From Pyropia yezoensis (lineage: Eukaryota; Rhodophyta; Bangiophyceae; Bangiales; Bangiaceae), in the NCBI GenBank assembly GCA_009829735.1, contig CM020620.1, forward strand, positions 19,752,020 through 19,816,019: DNA of 64,000 nucleotides, read 5' to 3'. The translations under genes and the position numbers were made by a program. This document shows, piece by piece, positions 22,106 through 33,109 of this stretch. Under the pieces are notes generated by a model. That model made no database searches. It was not told the DNA's origin and saw nothing but the letters and a program-made list of their open reading frames with translations. Within the stretch, counting starts at the first letter, position 1. Each line of letters begins with the position of its first letter.

Positions 22106-22311
22106 AACCTGAATATCGAGGTTTATGCAAAACCTGGATATCGAGGTTGTGGAATCCTGGATATCGGGGTTGTGGAAGCGTTGATATCGAGGTTGTGGAA
22201 ACCGGGATATCGAGGTTGTGGAAGCCTGGATATCGAGGTTGTGGAAACCGGGATATCAAGGTTGTGGAAGCCTGGATATCGAGGTTGTGGAAACCTGGAT
22301 ATCGAGGTTGA
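22106..22311. repeat. 23-bp minisatellite, about 9 copies
   Basis: The unit is CCTGGATATC followed by GAGGTTGTGGAAA. Units alternate CCTGG...AAA with CCGGG...AAG, giving a partial 46-bp higher period. Every unit contains the palindrome GATATC. First and last units are degenerate. The array is open in several frames, which explains the repeated residues in the predicted peptides. Confidence 0.9.
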
Positions 22312-22589
22312 AGAGAGCCCCACACGGATGCCGCATGAGCAGATAGGCAAACCTGGATAAATGGCACTATGGATGGTCCATAGGAGACGTCACATCTCCG
22401 GCGGAGCATCCCCAGCCATCCGTGGCGCACGAATATCTCGTCCATTGTTCTGAGAGCCAATGAGATGACACCACTTTCCAGCCCAATTGTCCAGTCCGCT
22501 CTTTCGCCACGCTTCATATGGCGTCTGTCACTCCTGCGCGGCCACGTCAGCTGTGGCGGCCGCAGCGGCTATTAATGTGTGTGGACGGG

Positions 22590-22736
22590 TGTGCGGCCAC
22601 AGCGGGCGGGTGTGCGGCTGCCGCGGGCGGGTGTGCGGCTGCCGCGGGCGGGTGTGCAGCCGCCGCGGGCGGGTGTGCGACTGCCGCGGGCGGGTGTGCG
22701 GCCGCCGCGGGCGGGTGTGCGGCTGCCGCGGGCGGG
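22590..22736. repeat. 21-bp minisatellite, 7 copies
   Basis: Seven units of TGTGCGGCTGCCGCGGGCGG plus one G, with a few substitutions, followed by a degenerate GGCCGCCGCGG tail to about 22780. The 21-bp period keeps any frame open, giving a seven-residue Ala/Gly/Cys peptide repeat; coding use is not supported. Confidence 0.9.
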
Positions 22737-22780
22737 CGGACGGCCGCCGCGGCGGGGCGGGCGGCCGCCGCGGCGTCGGG

Positions 22781-23678
22781 GCCTTGATCCACCGCGGCGG
22801 CAACCAGCGCTGCAGCCCTTGTAGACGGTCGGGGGAGACGTCGCCACGCTCCACGCCCAGACAGAGCACCGCGCATAGCGGGACCTGGAGGGCTGCGCCG
22901 GGGGGGAGGGAGGATGGCACTTGCGTTGACACTTGCGAAGGAGGCGGATGAAGTGGCGGCCGGCATTGCCGGGCCTTGGACGGCCAGGGGGGGGGGGGCG
23001 CGCGCGACCGGCTGGGTGCGGCCGGGCGGAGCCCTGGTCCTAACCGAGGCTGCGTGCGGAAGGAGAGGAAAGCCGGGGAAAACAAAAAAACAGCAGGTGG
23101 GGATGGAAAAGCGGGGGGGGGGGGGGGTTGACAAGGACAGCGGTCGCCGCGTTCAACAGAACGCTCGTCAAAGCACATTCCACAAACACGTAGCAAGTAA
23201 AACTTGCCCGCAGGGCGAGAACGGATCGGGCGGAACGGAGACAGCAGTGGGGGTGAGACAAAGAACATGACATAGAAAGAGCACAGCGACGGCACTGGGG
23301 AGCCACAAAAAGGCCCACACCGCCACCCCATGGCCCATAATAAGAGGGCACAAGCGTACCCCTTCGCGGCTGCTGCTCACTGGTGGATGAGTGCTTCAGG
23401 CGAGCCATGACGGGGATGTCAAGGTGCACGGAGAGCGGCGCGCACGTGCCTGACGATACATGCCGGACATGACGCCGTCGAGACGAAGACGTCGATAAGC
23501 AGACGGCGAGTGGCCTCTACTATCTCCAGCTACGAGCACTGATGGCTACTTCTCACTTCGGACAAATCACAGTGCAACCGAGTGCGACATCTGTCCGAGA
23601 AAGAAGAAACATACACTCCTCCGACAATTACTAATGAGTTTACTTTCGTCAATGCACTCAAGGGCAACGTAGAAAACG
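22781..23678. other. No supported gene
   Basis: Includes G-runs near 22988 and 23115. No frame has a recognisable domain. Confidence 0.4.
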
Positions 23679-23893
23679 TGTAGCAGAAACCGCCTTGAAA
23701 TCGCCGGAAAAATTGATGTTGGATGCCCGGAACCGAACCCACGCCATGGTACATGTGTTAACCAAGCGTCGTGGACCACTGCGCCACGGGTTGAATCCTT
23801 GGCATGTTGCGCCAGATATGGGTTTTCAGCCCTAATCCTTACAGCACCGACCGCTGGGTATTTAATAAGTGGTGGCAGTCGCGATACTGCCAC
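23679..23893 (-). mobile_element. tRNA-derived SINE, copy A
   Basis: A 215-bp unit nearly identical over its length to the one at 24301-24513. Read on the minus strand it starts with an 8-bp hairpin (GTGGCAGT, 6-base loop, ACTGCCAC), then has an RNA polymerase III A box (TGGCGCAGTGG) and B box (GGGTTCGGTTCCG) spaced as in a tRNA, and ends near CTACAC. No clear target duplication is visible for this copy. Confidence 0.7.
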
Positions 23894-25172
23894 ATGAAGC
23901 GCTCTCGATTGAAGAGAACCATGTGTTTGCCACCTTGCCACAGTGTGCCAACCACTGAGGCGATTGCCGCGACGTCCACATAGCGGCGTGCGCCGCCAAA
24001 GCTTAAAAAGCAGTCCATCTCGCGGCGTCGCTCCGCAATTCCAAACCGACCGGTGCGGTCGGCGGTAGACTTGACGCATTCAATGTACGCAAAAGCACTT
24101 GGCTTCTGCTCGATAAACACGAAGGCATAATGAAGAACCAGCCCGTACGTGCTCAGCTCGTACTCTTCCGCAGAGCCGTCCGGCCGCCTTCGCCTGGCTG
24201 TCGACTGGACGCGCACGCAGTTGTTCCGCCTCCTCCGCTTGTCGTCGATATGGCTCGATGGCCGGGACCCAACGAGAGCTCCACTCGGCAGTTGGAGGCG
24301 GTGTAGCAGAAGTCACCTTGAAATCGCCGGAAAAATCGATGTTGGATGCCCGGAATCGAACCCACGCCATGGAACATATGTAACCAGGCGTTGTGGACCA
24401 CTGCGCCACGGGTTGAATCCTTGACATCGTGGGCCAGATATGGGGTTTTCAACCCAAATCCTTACAGCACCGATCGCTGGGTCCGTTATACGTGGCAGTC
24501 GCGATACTGCCACAGGCGGAAGTACTTCTTGGCAAAGATCGCCTCTGGAACATTACACTCAGGTTCCAATCTCAGACGAGCCTTCAAATGCAGCAGCTCT
24601 GGTCCTGTCAAATACGTCGGCGCTTCTCGTGCACGAAGAAGCACAGTGGTCGACCTGTCGTCGTGGGCGAAAAAGCTTCCTGAGCGAGGCGTCCCGTCAG
24701 GAGCGCTCGAGATGCCGGGGGCAGCGCACCACTCGTCGCCCACGAGCTGCTCCGCAAAGCTTTTCACCAGCTCGACCTTGTACTTGCGCGATACTCCCTT
24801 GGCTAAAGACGGATACGGGTGGCTCTTCGACTTGATCAGCCGGGGTAATGTGCTAATGCATCTTTCCATCGGAAACTGCCAATAAACCCAGGCGGGGCCG
24901 CATGCCCGCAGGTTTGGCACGACGTCCAGGAGAGCCGCTATAGTGGACCGACACAGGGTGGCGCGCTCCCAGCCGCCCCTGCACACGTGCGAGTAGAAGA
25001 TTGTACAGAACCGCTTCAGAAGAGCATCTACTTCGAGGATATCCGCCTCGGTCAGTGCCCTCGGGCGGAAGAGAAGGCGGCAGGCCTGACAGAGGGCCAT
25101 AACCATCGAAAAGCCGATCTCGGAAATGCGGTCCGACAGGACTGCCTCCCCCGTTGGTAAGATGAAAAGCAT
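23894..25172 (-). mobile_element. CACTA (EnSpm) transposase relic, C-terminal part
   Basis: Read on the minus strand, the sequence gives the C-terminal half of a CACTA-type transposase. The strongest block is CGPAWVYWQFPMERCISTLP followed by KSKSHPYPSLAKGV, the family's G-P-x-W...F-P-M-E-R segment, preceded by helical stretches ending LCRSTIAALLDVVPNLR. After a gap filled by SINE copy B, a beta-rich segment continues with YGLVLHYAFVF and VDVAAIASVVGTLWQGGKHM, which matches the domain that follows in related transposases. Catalytic Asp/Asp/Glu regions farther upstream are not recognised, so it is a truncated fossil; short conserved-looking pieces may reach to about 25.5 kb. The SINE insertion inside shows the transposon was already present when the SINE arrived. 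Confidence 0.65.
24302..24513 (-). mobile_element. tRNA-derived SINE, copy B, nested in CACTA relic
   Basis: Same element as at 23679-23893. On the minus strand the A box is at 24408-24398 and the B box at 24363-24351. The 3' part of the tRNA-like body reads GATTCCGGGCATCCA, as in a mature tRNA 3' end. The 6-bp sequence AGGCGG flanks both sides (24296-24301 and 24514-24519) and looks like the target-site duplication. Taking the element plus one repeat out leaves the transposase frame coherent on both sides. The tRNA acceptor stem no longer pairs, so this is not a functional tRNA gene. Confidence 0.75.
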
Positions 25173-26164
25173 TCAATCGACGGCTTTGTAGGAGCGGAAG
25201 CGGATGCGCACGTCGCGTGGGGAGCGCGCCTGGGACGCGGGCACGGTTGCCCTGCTCGCGGCAATCTCTTGTCCGACTGCGGCGGCGTGCGCGGTTGACA
25301 TGCGGGAGGGCTCGTCTTCTTGTCCTTGAATTACGATCTTGCCGAAAAATAAATTCCACAAAAACGGCATTTTGCAGAATTAAAAGCATTGTGTCGTAAG
25401 ACGCCAGATCCACGCCGAGGTCCCCGATGTACTTCAGGCTCGGGTACTTCTCCCTGTCCTGCGGAGCCTGGAAGAAGAACAAAGACGGGCCTTTCACGCC
25501 GAATGATCTTCGCTCGTGCACTTGGGTCCAAGCTGAGAATCATTGCAACAACTAGCCAACTTTGAAATGCGAGTTATCGCCAAGCCTCGAATCTGTCCGT
25601 GAAAATTGTTAGAGCAACAGACGTGGCGGAGTTGAACAGACCATTTGCGACGGCCGTGCGACAGTTTGACCCTTCATGCCAGTCGCGCACGCCTGTCACG
25701 GGCTCTGCGGCGGCCTGCCTCGCCTTGGCCGTGGCTTCCACCATCCCGGGACCCAGCTGCGGATCAGCCAGCATTCCAGTCAATTACGCCGTCAAGGACC
25801 AGTGCTTCACAGTGCGTGCGGGGGCCCCGTTGTGCTTGTACCTGGCCACCCAGCTTGCATCGCAGGCAGATGTTCCTTCCGAGCCCCCGGAACAGCGCCG
25901 TACCCGTTCAGACAAGCGCGCACTTCTCACTCCTCCAGGTCGAGACTGACGTCGATAAAGGCGTCCTGCTTGTATTGTGTGCGGTAGGTCAGCAATCGAC
26001 TGCTCTGGGGTAGGTAGTGTCAAACCGCGGCTTCCGTCAAGTTGTGCTCATCACACACGTGTAGGCGGCAAAGTCGTCCACCACGCTCTTGAACTGGTCC
26101 AATGGGAGGGCGACCCCGTTCACCGGCACCAGCGGTGCCTCCACGACACCACGTGGGTCAGTAA
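25173..26164. other. Transposon-flank DNA, nothing firm
   Basis: May contain further decayed CACTA sequence on the minus strand near 25.4-25.5 kb. A plus-strand frame at 25599-25949 has no recognisable domain. The boundary with the retroelement fossil lies near 26.16 kb. Confidence 0.35.
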
Positions 26165-27080
26165 ACTATACGACTCCGTATCACCCACAGACCGATGGTC
26201 AAGTGGAACGGTATAACAAAACGATCATGGGGCAACTGCGGACGTATTCGTCCGAGCACCCGCGGGAATGGGATCGCTATGTGTCCCTTTTGACGACTGC
26301 ATATAATATGCAGGTACACTCGAGTACTGGGGTAGCCCCATTGACCTTCGTGAGCCCTCGGCGCTTAGAGGCCTCGAATATCGAGCGTCTTCCTCGGGTA
26401 CGCGCTGCTGAAGCGAAAGAACCGGATGCCGATACGGCGGCGGTTCAATATGTGAAGGAAATGAGTAACCTAGTCCCAAAGATTAGGAAGAATTTGGATA
26501 AGGCCCAAGAAGTCTACAAACGAGCTTACGACGCAGCTATCCAAGAGGATAATGAGAATATGTCGCAAAGAGATTGGGTTTATATGAAGTCCTATGCTAA
26601 GGGGCGGACGAAAATGTCGTCTAGGGCGAAGGGACCGTATATGGTGCTACGCACTGACGGGCAACGGTTTCTCATTGAAACACCTACATGGGAACAGACT
26701 AAGAGTAGTGACAATGTGACGCGCGCTCCCCCGCCTAAGGCAGGGGATTTGGCATGGAAGCGGGCACGGGAAGCCCGGGACGCGTTCAACGAATGCCCGG
26801 AGGAGTCCCCGGGGAAGGACGTGTTCGAACAGATCGTCGCCCACCAGTGGGTCGAAGACGACGAAGGGACGCCTGACCTGGACTGCCGGGTCCGATGGTT
26901 CGATGACGGATCCGAAGGGGATACTTGGTGTAGTGGTTTTACGTACCTTAAGCGCGTAGCACCCGGAACACACAGAGAAACAACCCACCAAGAACGCGGG
27001 GAGACCGGAGAGACACTGAACCGCCGACCACCTGGCTGTACCACGCGGGGATCCGCGACGAGGACGACAGTGTTCAAGCA
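26165..27080 (+). mobile_element. Ty3/gypsy LTR-retrotransposon fossil: integrase C-terminal half
   Basis: The end of an integrase core (TTPYHPQTDGQVERYNKTI) is followed by the usual linker, the GPF/Y-like region and a chromodomain-like tail (EQIVAHQWVEDDEG onward). The 5' part of the polyprotein is missing, so this is a truncated fossil in which the surviving part is largely open. The parts order is that of chromoviral Ty3/gypsy elements. No LTR is recognised beside it. Confidence 0.85.
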
Positions 27081-28039
27081 CACGCAAGTCTGTCTTTTTG
27101 AAAGGGGGAAGCAACGGGCACCCCCACGCACACTCTTACCCCCTCTCACCCGCACCCAGCAACCCTCCACACCGGGCCACGTGCGGGCCAATCAAAACCC
27201 TCCAACATCTCCCGGGGACGCCGTCCCCCACGGATCATCCCTGCCAGCGGGGCAGGAATCTCCATGGCACGGGGAAGACGAGCCCCGCCGAACATGAGTG
27301 CCACCACTCAATATCTCCCCAGTCTCTTAATCACGCAAAATACACACTCAAAATCCAAACCCCAAATGCATCCCATCCAGGGTTATTGACCAAAAGCCAA
27401 TTCCGGTCAGGGGAAAACCCCATACACTGAGAATCCCAACCTGGGCCCCAGAACCAGTGGCGACCTGGTCCCATCTCCATAGGAGGGAACCAATCGGAAG
27501 CAAGAAAAATCCCAAGGGGCCAAGCCGGCCCCATCCTCCTCACTAGGAGCGCGGGTACAGGGGTTCCTCGCGATATCTGCGAGGTCCCCCCACGTGGAGG
27601 GCCCATAGGGTTCCTACACTTCCCAGACCTCCAGGGGGTTGCGACCCGCGACCCAGAGACAGGGGGAATTCTCCCCGATGCCCATCGGGCGGTGGAGGCA
27701 GTGCCGCTTGGCAGCATGCCGTCCCCACCGCGGAATGTACCCCTTCTTAAGGGAGGGAAGGCACTCGGTCAGCGCGGCCCCATGGTTATCCCCCTGGGGG
27801 AGACAGTCGCGACGGCCCCCGTCAAACGAAGTGGAGTGAAACACGTGAGGGCACCCCCCCCTGGAACCACCTCTCGAGGGGAGGGGACGCCACAAGGATC
27901 GGGCCTGTCGCCTCTCACGGCCCTGCCCGCACTGGGTGGGGACGTGAGGGGACTGGCACTTCTAGCATAGCCAGGATCGAGGGGTAAGGGGCCTCTGGGC
28001 ACCCTCCTCGGCCCCGTGTTGGGGGGCCAAGGGGTAAAA
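27081..28039. other. Retroelement-district spacer
   Basis: No recognisable domain. It may be non-coding parts of the flanking retroelement fossils. Confidence 0.35.
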
Positions 28040-28940
28040 GAGGGCCACCTCTCCATCCTCTCGGGGTGGATCCGAAGCGTGAGGGGTGGCAACGGGTGCA
28101 CGCCGCAAGGACGGCCACCGTTCCCTCTCGTCCGCCTTCCTCTGCTTCATCCACCATAGCCCTCAACAACCAGTTGACGGGCTCCAAGTAGGACGTCACC
28201 TCACCAGCGCCTCCACATGAGGAACTGGGCATGACGGACATGAGCTCTGTCCGTAGGTCGCCCGTGGTAAACTCCTGTAGCATGTAGAAAGCGATGCCTT
28301 CACTTATGGCATTGTCGTCACAGGCTTTTGTGAAACAACGTAGGAACTCGGAGGGGGGGAGTTCCATCCCACTCCGCTTTGTGCCCAAAAGAGTGGAGTG
28401 CATTCTTCTTGGCACAGCCCATAGCTCGGGCCTGAATAGGACCGTACGCCACCGACTTCTGTGGAGAGCGTAGGTCTCACAGTCAAAGATCCTCTGATAG
28501 CCCGGGTTGGCTACCTGGATCTTGGGCGGCACCTCACGTTGAGGGAAAAGCCGCTGAGGCAGCGGGGTGAGCTGACCCGCAGTGCCTGCCGTCTGCCGCG
28601 GCGAGCTTCGCGTAGCCACCGGCGTCTTTCAGGGGAACTCTCCTGTAAAGGGCCTGCGCCCCACCGAGAATGGCGTGGCTCCCTCGTTGGGAGTCACAGG
28701 GGTCGCCCCTAGTTCGGGGCGCCCCGGGACAGGCGTAGGGGGAAGTGTCCTCTGCGTCTGCGGGCTCGAAAGCCCCAATCCGGTCTGGACATTGAGACCA
28801 TCTGGCAAACTCGCCACAATCTGATTCAGAATGGTATTCGTCATCGTGACCACCATTTCCGGCAAAGTCTGCCGCAACACATTGGTCGCCTCCCGACGGA
28901 CAGTTTCCGGGGCCTGGGCGCGCGCCACGCAGGAGGCGAG
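28040..28940 (-). mobile_element. LTR-retrotransposon fossil: gag-like segment
   Basis: The minus strand encodes a helical segment typical of Ty3/gypsy gag capsid regions, including FLRCFTKACDDNAISEGIAF, ELMSVMPSSS and YLEPVNWLLRAM. An upstream Pro-rich part follows (to about 28.94 kb). It is broken, with at least one interruption, and no protease or reverse transcriptase is attached. It lies in the opposite orientation to the integrase fossil at 26.2-27.1 kb, so they probably come from separate insertions. Confidence 0.6.
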
Positions 28941-29281
28941 GTTGGGGGTGTTGCGGGGGGGGGGGGGGGTAAATTTTGATACTGGGCCTAATAAAGTTAC
29001 TTGCCGCCGTCCTCCATGGCACATGACCGGAAGGGGTGTGCAGGCACCCATCGACCCGTAGGGTGCCTCCGCCCCCCCCCCTCCGCTGGGCCGGTTTTTC
29101 GGGCCGCCCTTCCCTCCGCTGGTTGCGTGCCCCCGGCCGCCCAACCCCCCTTCCGCTGCGCCGGTGAGCCAGCACGGTAGATGGGGCCGATCCCCTGGAG
29201 CGCTTCGAGGAGGCTCTCAAGGGACTGGCAATCACGGACACGCGTACAAGAAAGAAGATTGCCCCCTTCCTAAGGGATTTC

Positions 29282-32200
29282 TTGGTGGCATCGCAACACC
29301 TCCAACGTGTCTTGACGCCGCTGGATGCAAGCGTGCATGCTGCGGCGAGCCGTACTAGCACGAAGCCGGACACCCCTGTGAGCAGCACCCTCTGGATTTC
29401 TGTGTTTGATTGTGTTGGGCTGTTTGACGTGGACGACTCCAACGTTGCTCGCCTCGTTGATGCGGCTTTGCGGTACATGTGGCGGAAGGAGTCGGCAGAC
29501 GCGCTTATCTCTTCTGTGGGTCAGGAGGGCCAGCGCCTTGTAGCCCGATCGCGACGCTGGCTGGAGCGTCCTGGGGAGTCAGGTGGTGAGGACGCCGGGG
29601 CCGCGCGGACGACTGATGACGAGCTCCGTCCGGCACAGCTCATGACGCTGCCATCTTTGCGCGCTCAAGTTGCATTCTCTGCCGTGCGCCCACCGGTTTT
29701 TGTACCCAACGAGGCTGCGCTTTCATCTGCCAAGGCTGTGATTGTCGCCGTGGCCGCATCCCCCATCCCAGGTGCCCTCTGCCGCGTCATCGCCTTTCGT
29801 GCATGCACCGCGCTTCAGACCTTCTTGATGGCGCGTCCTGGCGTCACCGAGGCCACCATGGCGGGGGGGACCGATGCAGCAGCTGGCGTCGGGGGCGATG
29901 CGGCGGCTCCAGCCGCCAACCCAGCGCCTGGCGAAGCCGGCGGGGAAGGCGGCGGGGAAGCCCACCGGGCAGCTGGCGAGGCTGCCGGCGGGGCAGCCTG
30001 CGGGGCAGCCGGCCAGGCAACCGGCGGGGTAGCAGGCGGGGCAGCCGACCGGGCAGCCAGCAAGGCAGCCGGTGGGGTCAGCCGGCGGGGCAGCCGCCGG
30101 GGCGGCCGTCGAGGCGTCCGGCGTGGACGAAGCCGGCGGAGCGGCAGTCGAGGCAGCCGACGGGGCGGCCGATGTGGCCGCTGGCGGGGCCGCCGGCGGG
30201 GCAGCGTGTGGGAGATTGGACCAGAATTCGGTACCAATACTTTGGAGATTCGGGTCAAGTCGACCCGACCGGAAGTCGAAATTCACCCGACCCACGATGG
30301 TGAATCTCCTGACTTTTGGACGGAAATTCGACTAGGACTTCCGGCGTACTAGTGCAGGGTAATGCTGCTGGTATTTGTTTCTTGGGATTTTTGCACGGGA
30401 GCCAGACGGATTTCTACGCTTTGAGTGCTTTGCGTGTGGCATGATCTGATTGGTTTGTTTGAGTGTTCATTTTCTGAGTGTTTTGAGGGGTTGCGTGAGC
30501 GTGTGAGAAGGGTTGATAAGGAGGGACAGCAAGGCGGGGAGGGCCCACCTTTGCTGGCCAAGCAAGTAAACACCGTCTGGCTCCGACACATCTTGTTCGT
30601 GCCTTGGTGAGTGGACCCGCTCACCACACGCGAGTTCCGTGTTCGGCTGTGTGGAGGTGCTTGCTTCCAGTGTCCCAAGTTGGGATATCGGCAATACTCC
30701 TCTTCCTTCCCTGACGCGGGGCTGGTGGTTGGGAGTACTGCTACACAGCGGACAGGGCCGCCGTCAGGATAGAGGACGGGGCTGCCGGTGGGGCCGCCGA
30801 CGGGGCTACTTGCGGGGCCGCAGACGGGGCCACCGTCGGGTCGACTGGTGGGATGGCAGGCGAGGTGGTCAAGAAGGCGGCAATCGGGGTAAGCGGTGGC
30901 GCTGTCGGTGGCGCAGTCGGTGGCGATGCGCCGGGGTCGATGCTGGCAGGGGCCGGCGCGGCGGGAGGCGGCACTATCGGTAACGGTGCGCCTTGGGGCG
31001 GCGGCAGCGCTGCGGAAGGTAACTTGAGCCTGTCGGCAGAGGTGGTGCATGGGGGAGCTGTCGGCGCGGCCGCGGGGTCCAGAACCGAGGCGGGCAAGGA
31101 CCTTGCCGCAAGCAGCGGCAGCGACGTCGACTGCAAAAGCGCCACGACCGCTAGTGCGGTGCCTTGCTCAGGGGCCGGCAGGAAGGACGGGCCGGCAGCG
31201 GAGGGCGCGCTGGGCGATCAAGCGGCGGAGGGTGCCGGCAGCGGATCGGGAGTTGTGCTCGCCTACATGGTTGCGTACTTGCGGACCAAAGCACTTCCGA
31301 CGTGGAGAAGCCCTGGGGCGGGGAAGGCGCCCTCTCCCGCTGGGACAGCGGCCAAGCCTTTCGGCGCTGTATCGGTTCACAAGAACCGCTCGCTGTGGTG
31401 CCCCCGAGTGCGAATGGTGGACATCAAGCCGGCGTCTGACGTACCAGCGCTCGCGTCCCGGCGGCTCAAGCTGGACAAGGTTGACGACGTCTTTGTCATC
31501 ACCGCCATGACTGTCTTCTAGCGCAAGAGCATCGCCGAGATCGTCGCCGTGCTCCTGACGCTGTGCTCTGTCGTACCCGACACGACAACATTTACTGAGG
31601 AGACGCTGGAGGCGTCTTTTGAGGCTCGGCCGGCGCGCCGTCAGTCCCTGGTTCTGTCTGGGCCAGACGTCCAGCCTAAGAGTGCCGAAGCAGACAGCGT
31701 GCAGCGCGAGGAAATGGTCGGCGGCGGATCAGCGGTGGCAGGCGCGACGGCGGATGCGGTGGTGGGCGCCGCGCGCCCTGCCATCGATGAGACCGAAGGA
31801 GCCAGTGCTGAACAACCGGGGGGTGCTGTAGTTGCGGCGCCAGGCGACGCCGGGGTTGGCGACGCGGGGGCTCCTCGCGCTTCTGCCGCCCCCTGCGAGC
31901 CCGGCGGAGGTGGAGGTGCCTATGGTCCACCTGACGGTGCAGCCTCGGATGGCGGTGATCAGCAAGGCGGTGGTGAGGCGGGTGATGAAGGCGCGGGCAC
32001 AGCCCGTGGTGGCGCGGAAGCCGATGGGGGGGGAACAGCGGCTGGTCGAGCGGCTGGTGGTGCCGGCGACGGCGTACAGGAGAACGCTAACGTTGCAGTG
32101 GAAGCCGCGTACTTCTTGCGTACGATTCGCGCCGCAGAGAAGGGTGCCGATCGGATGGACGCCCGACGCGCCTCCCGGAGCAAGGGCCCCACTGTGGCAA

Positions 32201-32697
32201 GCGCTGCTGCAGCCGCAGCGACCGGCTCGCGTCCTCCTTCCGGTGCAGTCAAGCGCCGCTCTCCTGCGGGTGGATCGAGTGCTCAAGCGCGGCCCAAGAG
32301 GTCCAGGACCGCCAGTGGCCGAGGAGCAGCTGGAGCTGGCCGTGGGGACACACACAAGAGCGCGGGCGCGGCTGGTGGGGGAAGCGGGGGAGACAGCGCT
32401 GTCGCAGGCGACAGAAGGAGCACGGCTCGGAGCACGGGCGGGATCACGGCTGAGAGCACGGGCGAGAGCACGGCTCGGAGCACCGCTGGGAGCACGGCTG
32501 GAATCACGGCTGGGAGCACGGCGAAGAGCGCCGCTGGGAGCGCGGGGCCGGGTGGCAGTGCGGGTGCCCTTGGAAGGGCTTTAGCAGATGACAGCGGCGG
32601 CACGGGTGGCCGCGGCAGCACAGTCGGCCGTGGAGGCGCCGCAAGCAGTGGAGATGCGGGTGGCTGTGAGGGTGTGGAGAGCAGGGGGGGTGGTTAG
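29282..32697 (+). pseudogene. Ala/Gly-rich gene of unknown family, interrupted by a solo LTR
   Basis: A coding-like region runs to 32697. The first part has ordinary composition (FDCVGLFDVDDSNVARLVDA; LPSLRAQVAFSAVRPPVFV). The middle is a long Ala/Gly-rich repeat built on AAGGAAGGA-type units, and the later part again looks folded (WCPRVRMVDIKPASDVPALA, then LKLDKVDDVFVITAM) before a Ser/Gly/Arg-rich tail. A 539-bp LTR sits inside the Ala/Gly repeat, with the same repeat on both sides. The region has a few other breaks. I do not recognise the family. It converges on the PIF1-like helicase gene, with about 400 bp between the ends, and the two may be parts of one mobile unit. Confidence 0.4.
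30207..30745 (+). mobile_element. Solo LTR (539 bp)
   Basis: Starts TGTGGGAG and ends CTACA, the TG...CA ends usual for LTRs. The 5-bp sequence CAGCG lies immediately on both sides (30202-30206 and 30746-30750), a target-site duplication of the length made by retroviral-type integrases. It is nearly identical (about two differences seen) to the inverted copy at 36542-37080, so it is young. No internal region is attached: a solo LTR left by recombination. Confidence 0.85.
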
Positions 32698-33109
32698 CTA
32701 GGGGTGAGGGTGGGGCGTGGAATGCGGCCGCGGCGGGCGGGGTGGGCGGCGTCCGACCGATTGCGTTGTCAGATTGAGATGAGCGCCGCCTTGGCCCACG
32801 TGGTAGCAACGCGGTGGTAGTTGTCCAGGTGAATTTGCTTTTCGATTTTGTGTCTCCATGTCTTTCAGTCTCGAGGCGCTCCTGTAATGCACCCTGCTTG
32901 ATGTTCCTTGCATCTTTGAGAAGCATTAACCCACGCACGCACCACTGGGTGGCGCCCACTGGTAGAGGACACGTCGCTGCGGGTGCTTGACCAAGAACAA
33001 GTGTCCAGACAGTATCAAACGGCATGTGTTTGAGCGCAAAAGAGGACACCATATGCGCCGCAGGGCAACGAGCTCGTAAAGCCTTGTACCGTACAAAGTC
33101 CATCCCACA

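Noticed and set aside
22590-22736. A CRISPR-like array
   Set aside because: Repeats are directly head-to-tail with no spacers, and the genome is eukaryotic.
24343-24415. A functional tRNA gene on the minus strand
   Set aside because: A and B boxes are good but the acceptor stem does not pair and the sequence belongs to a 213-bp repeat with a second copy; a SINE explains it better.
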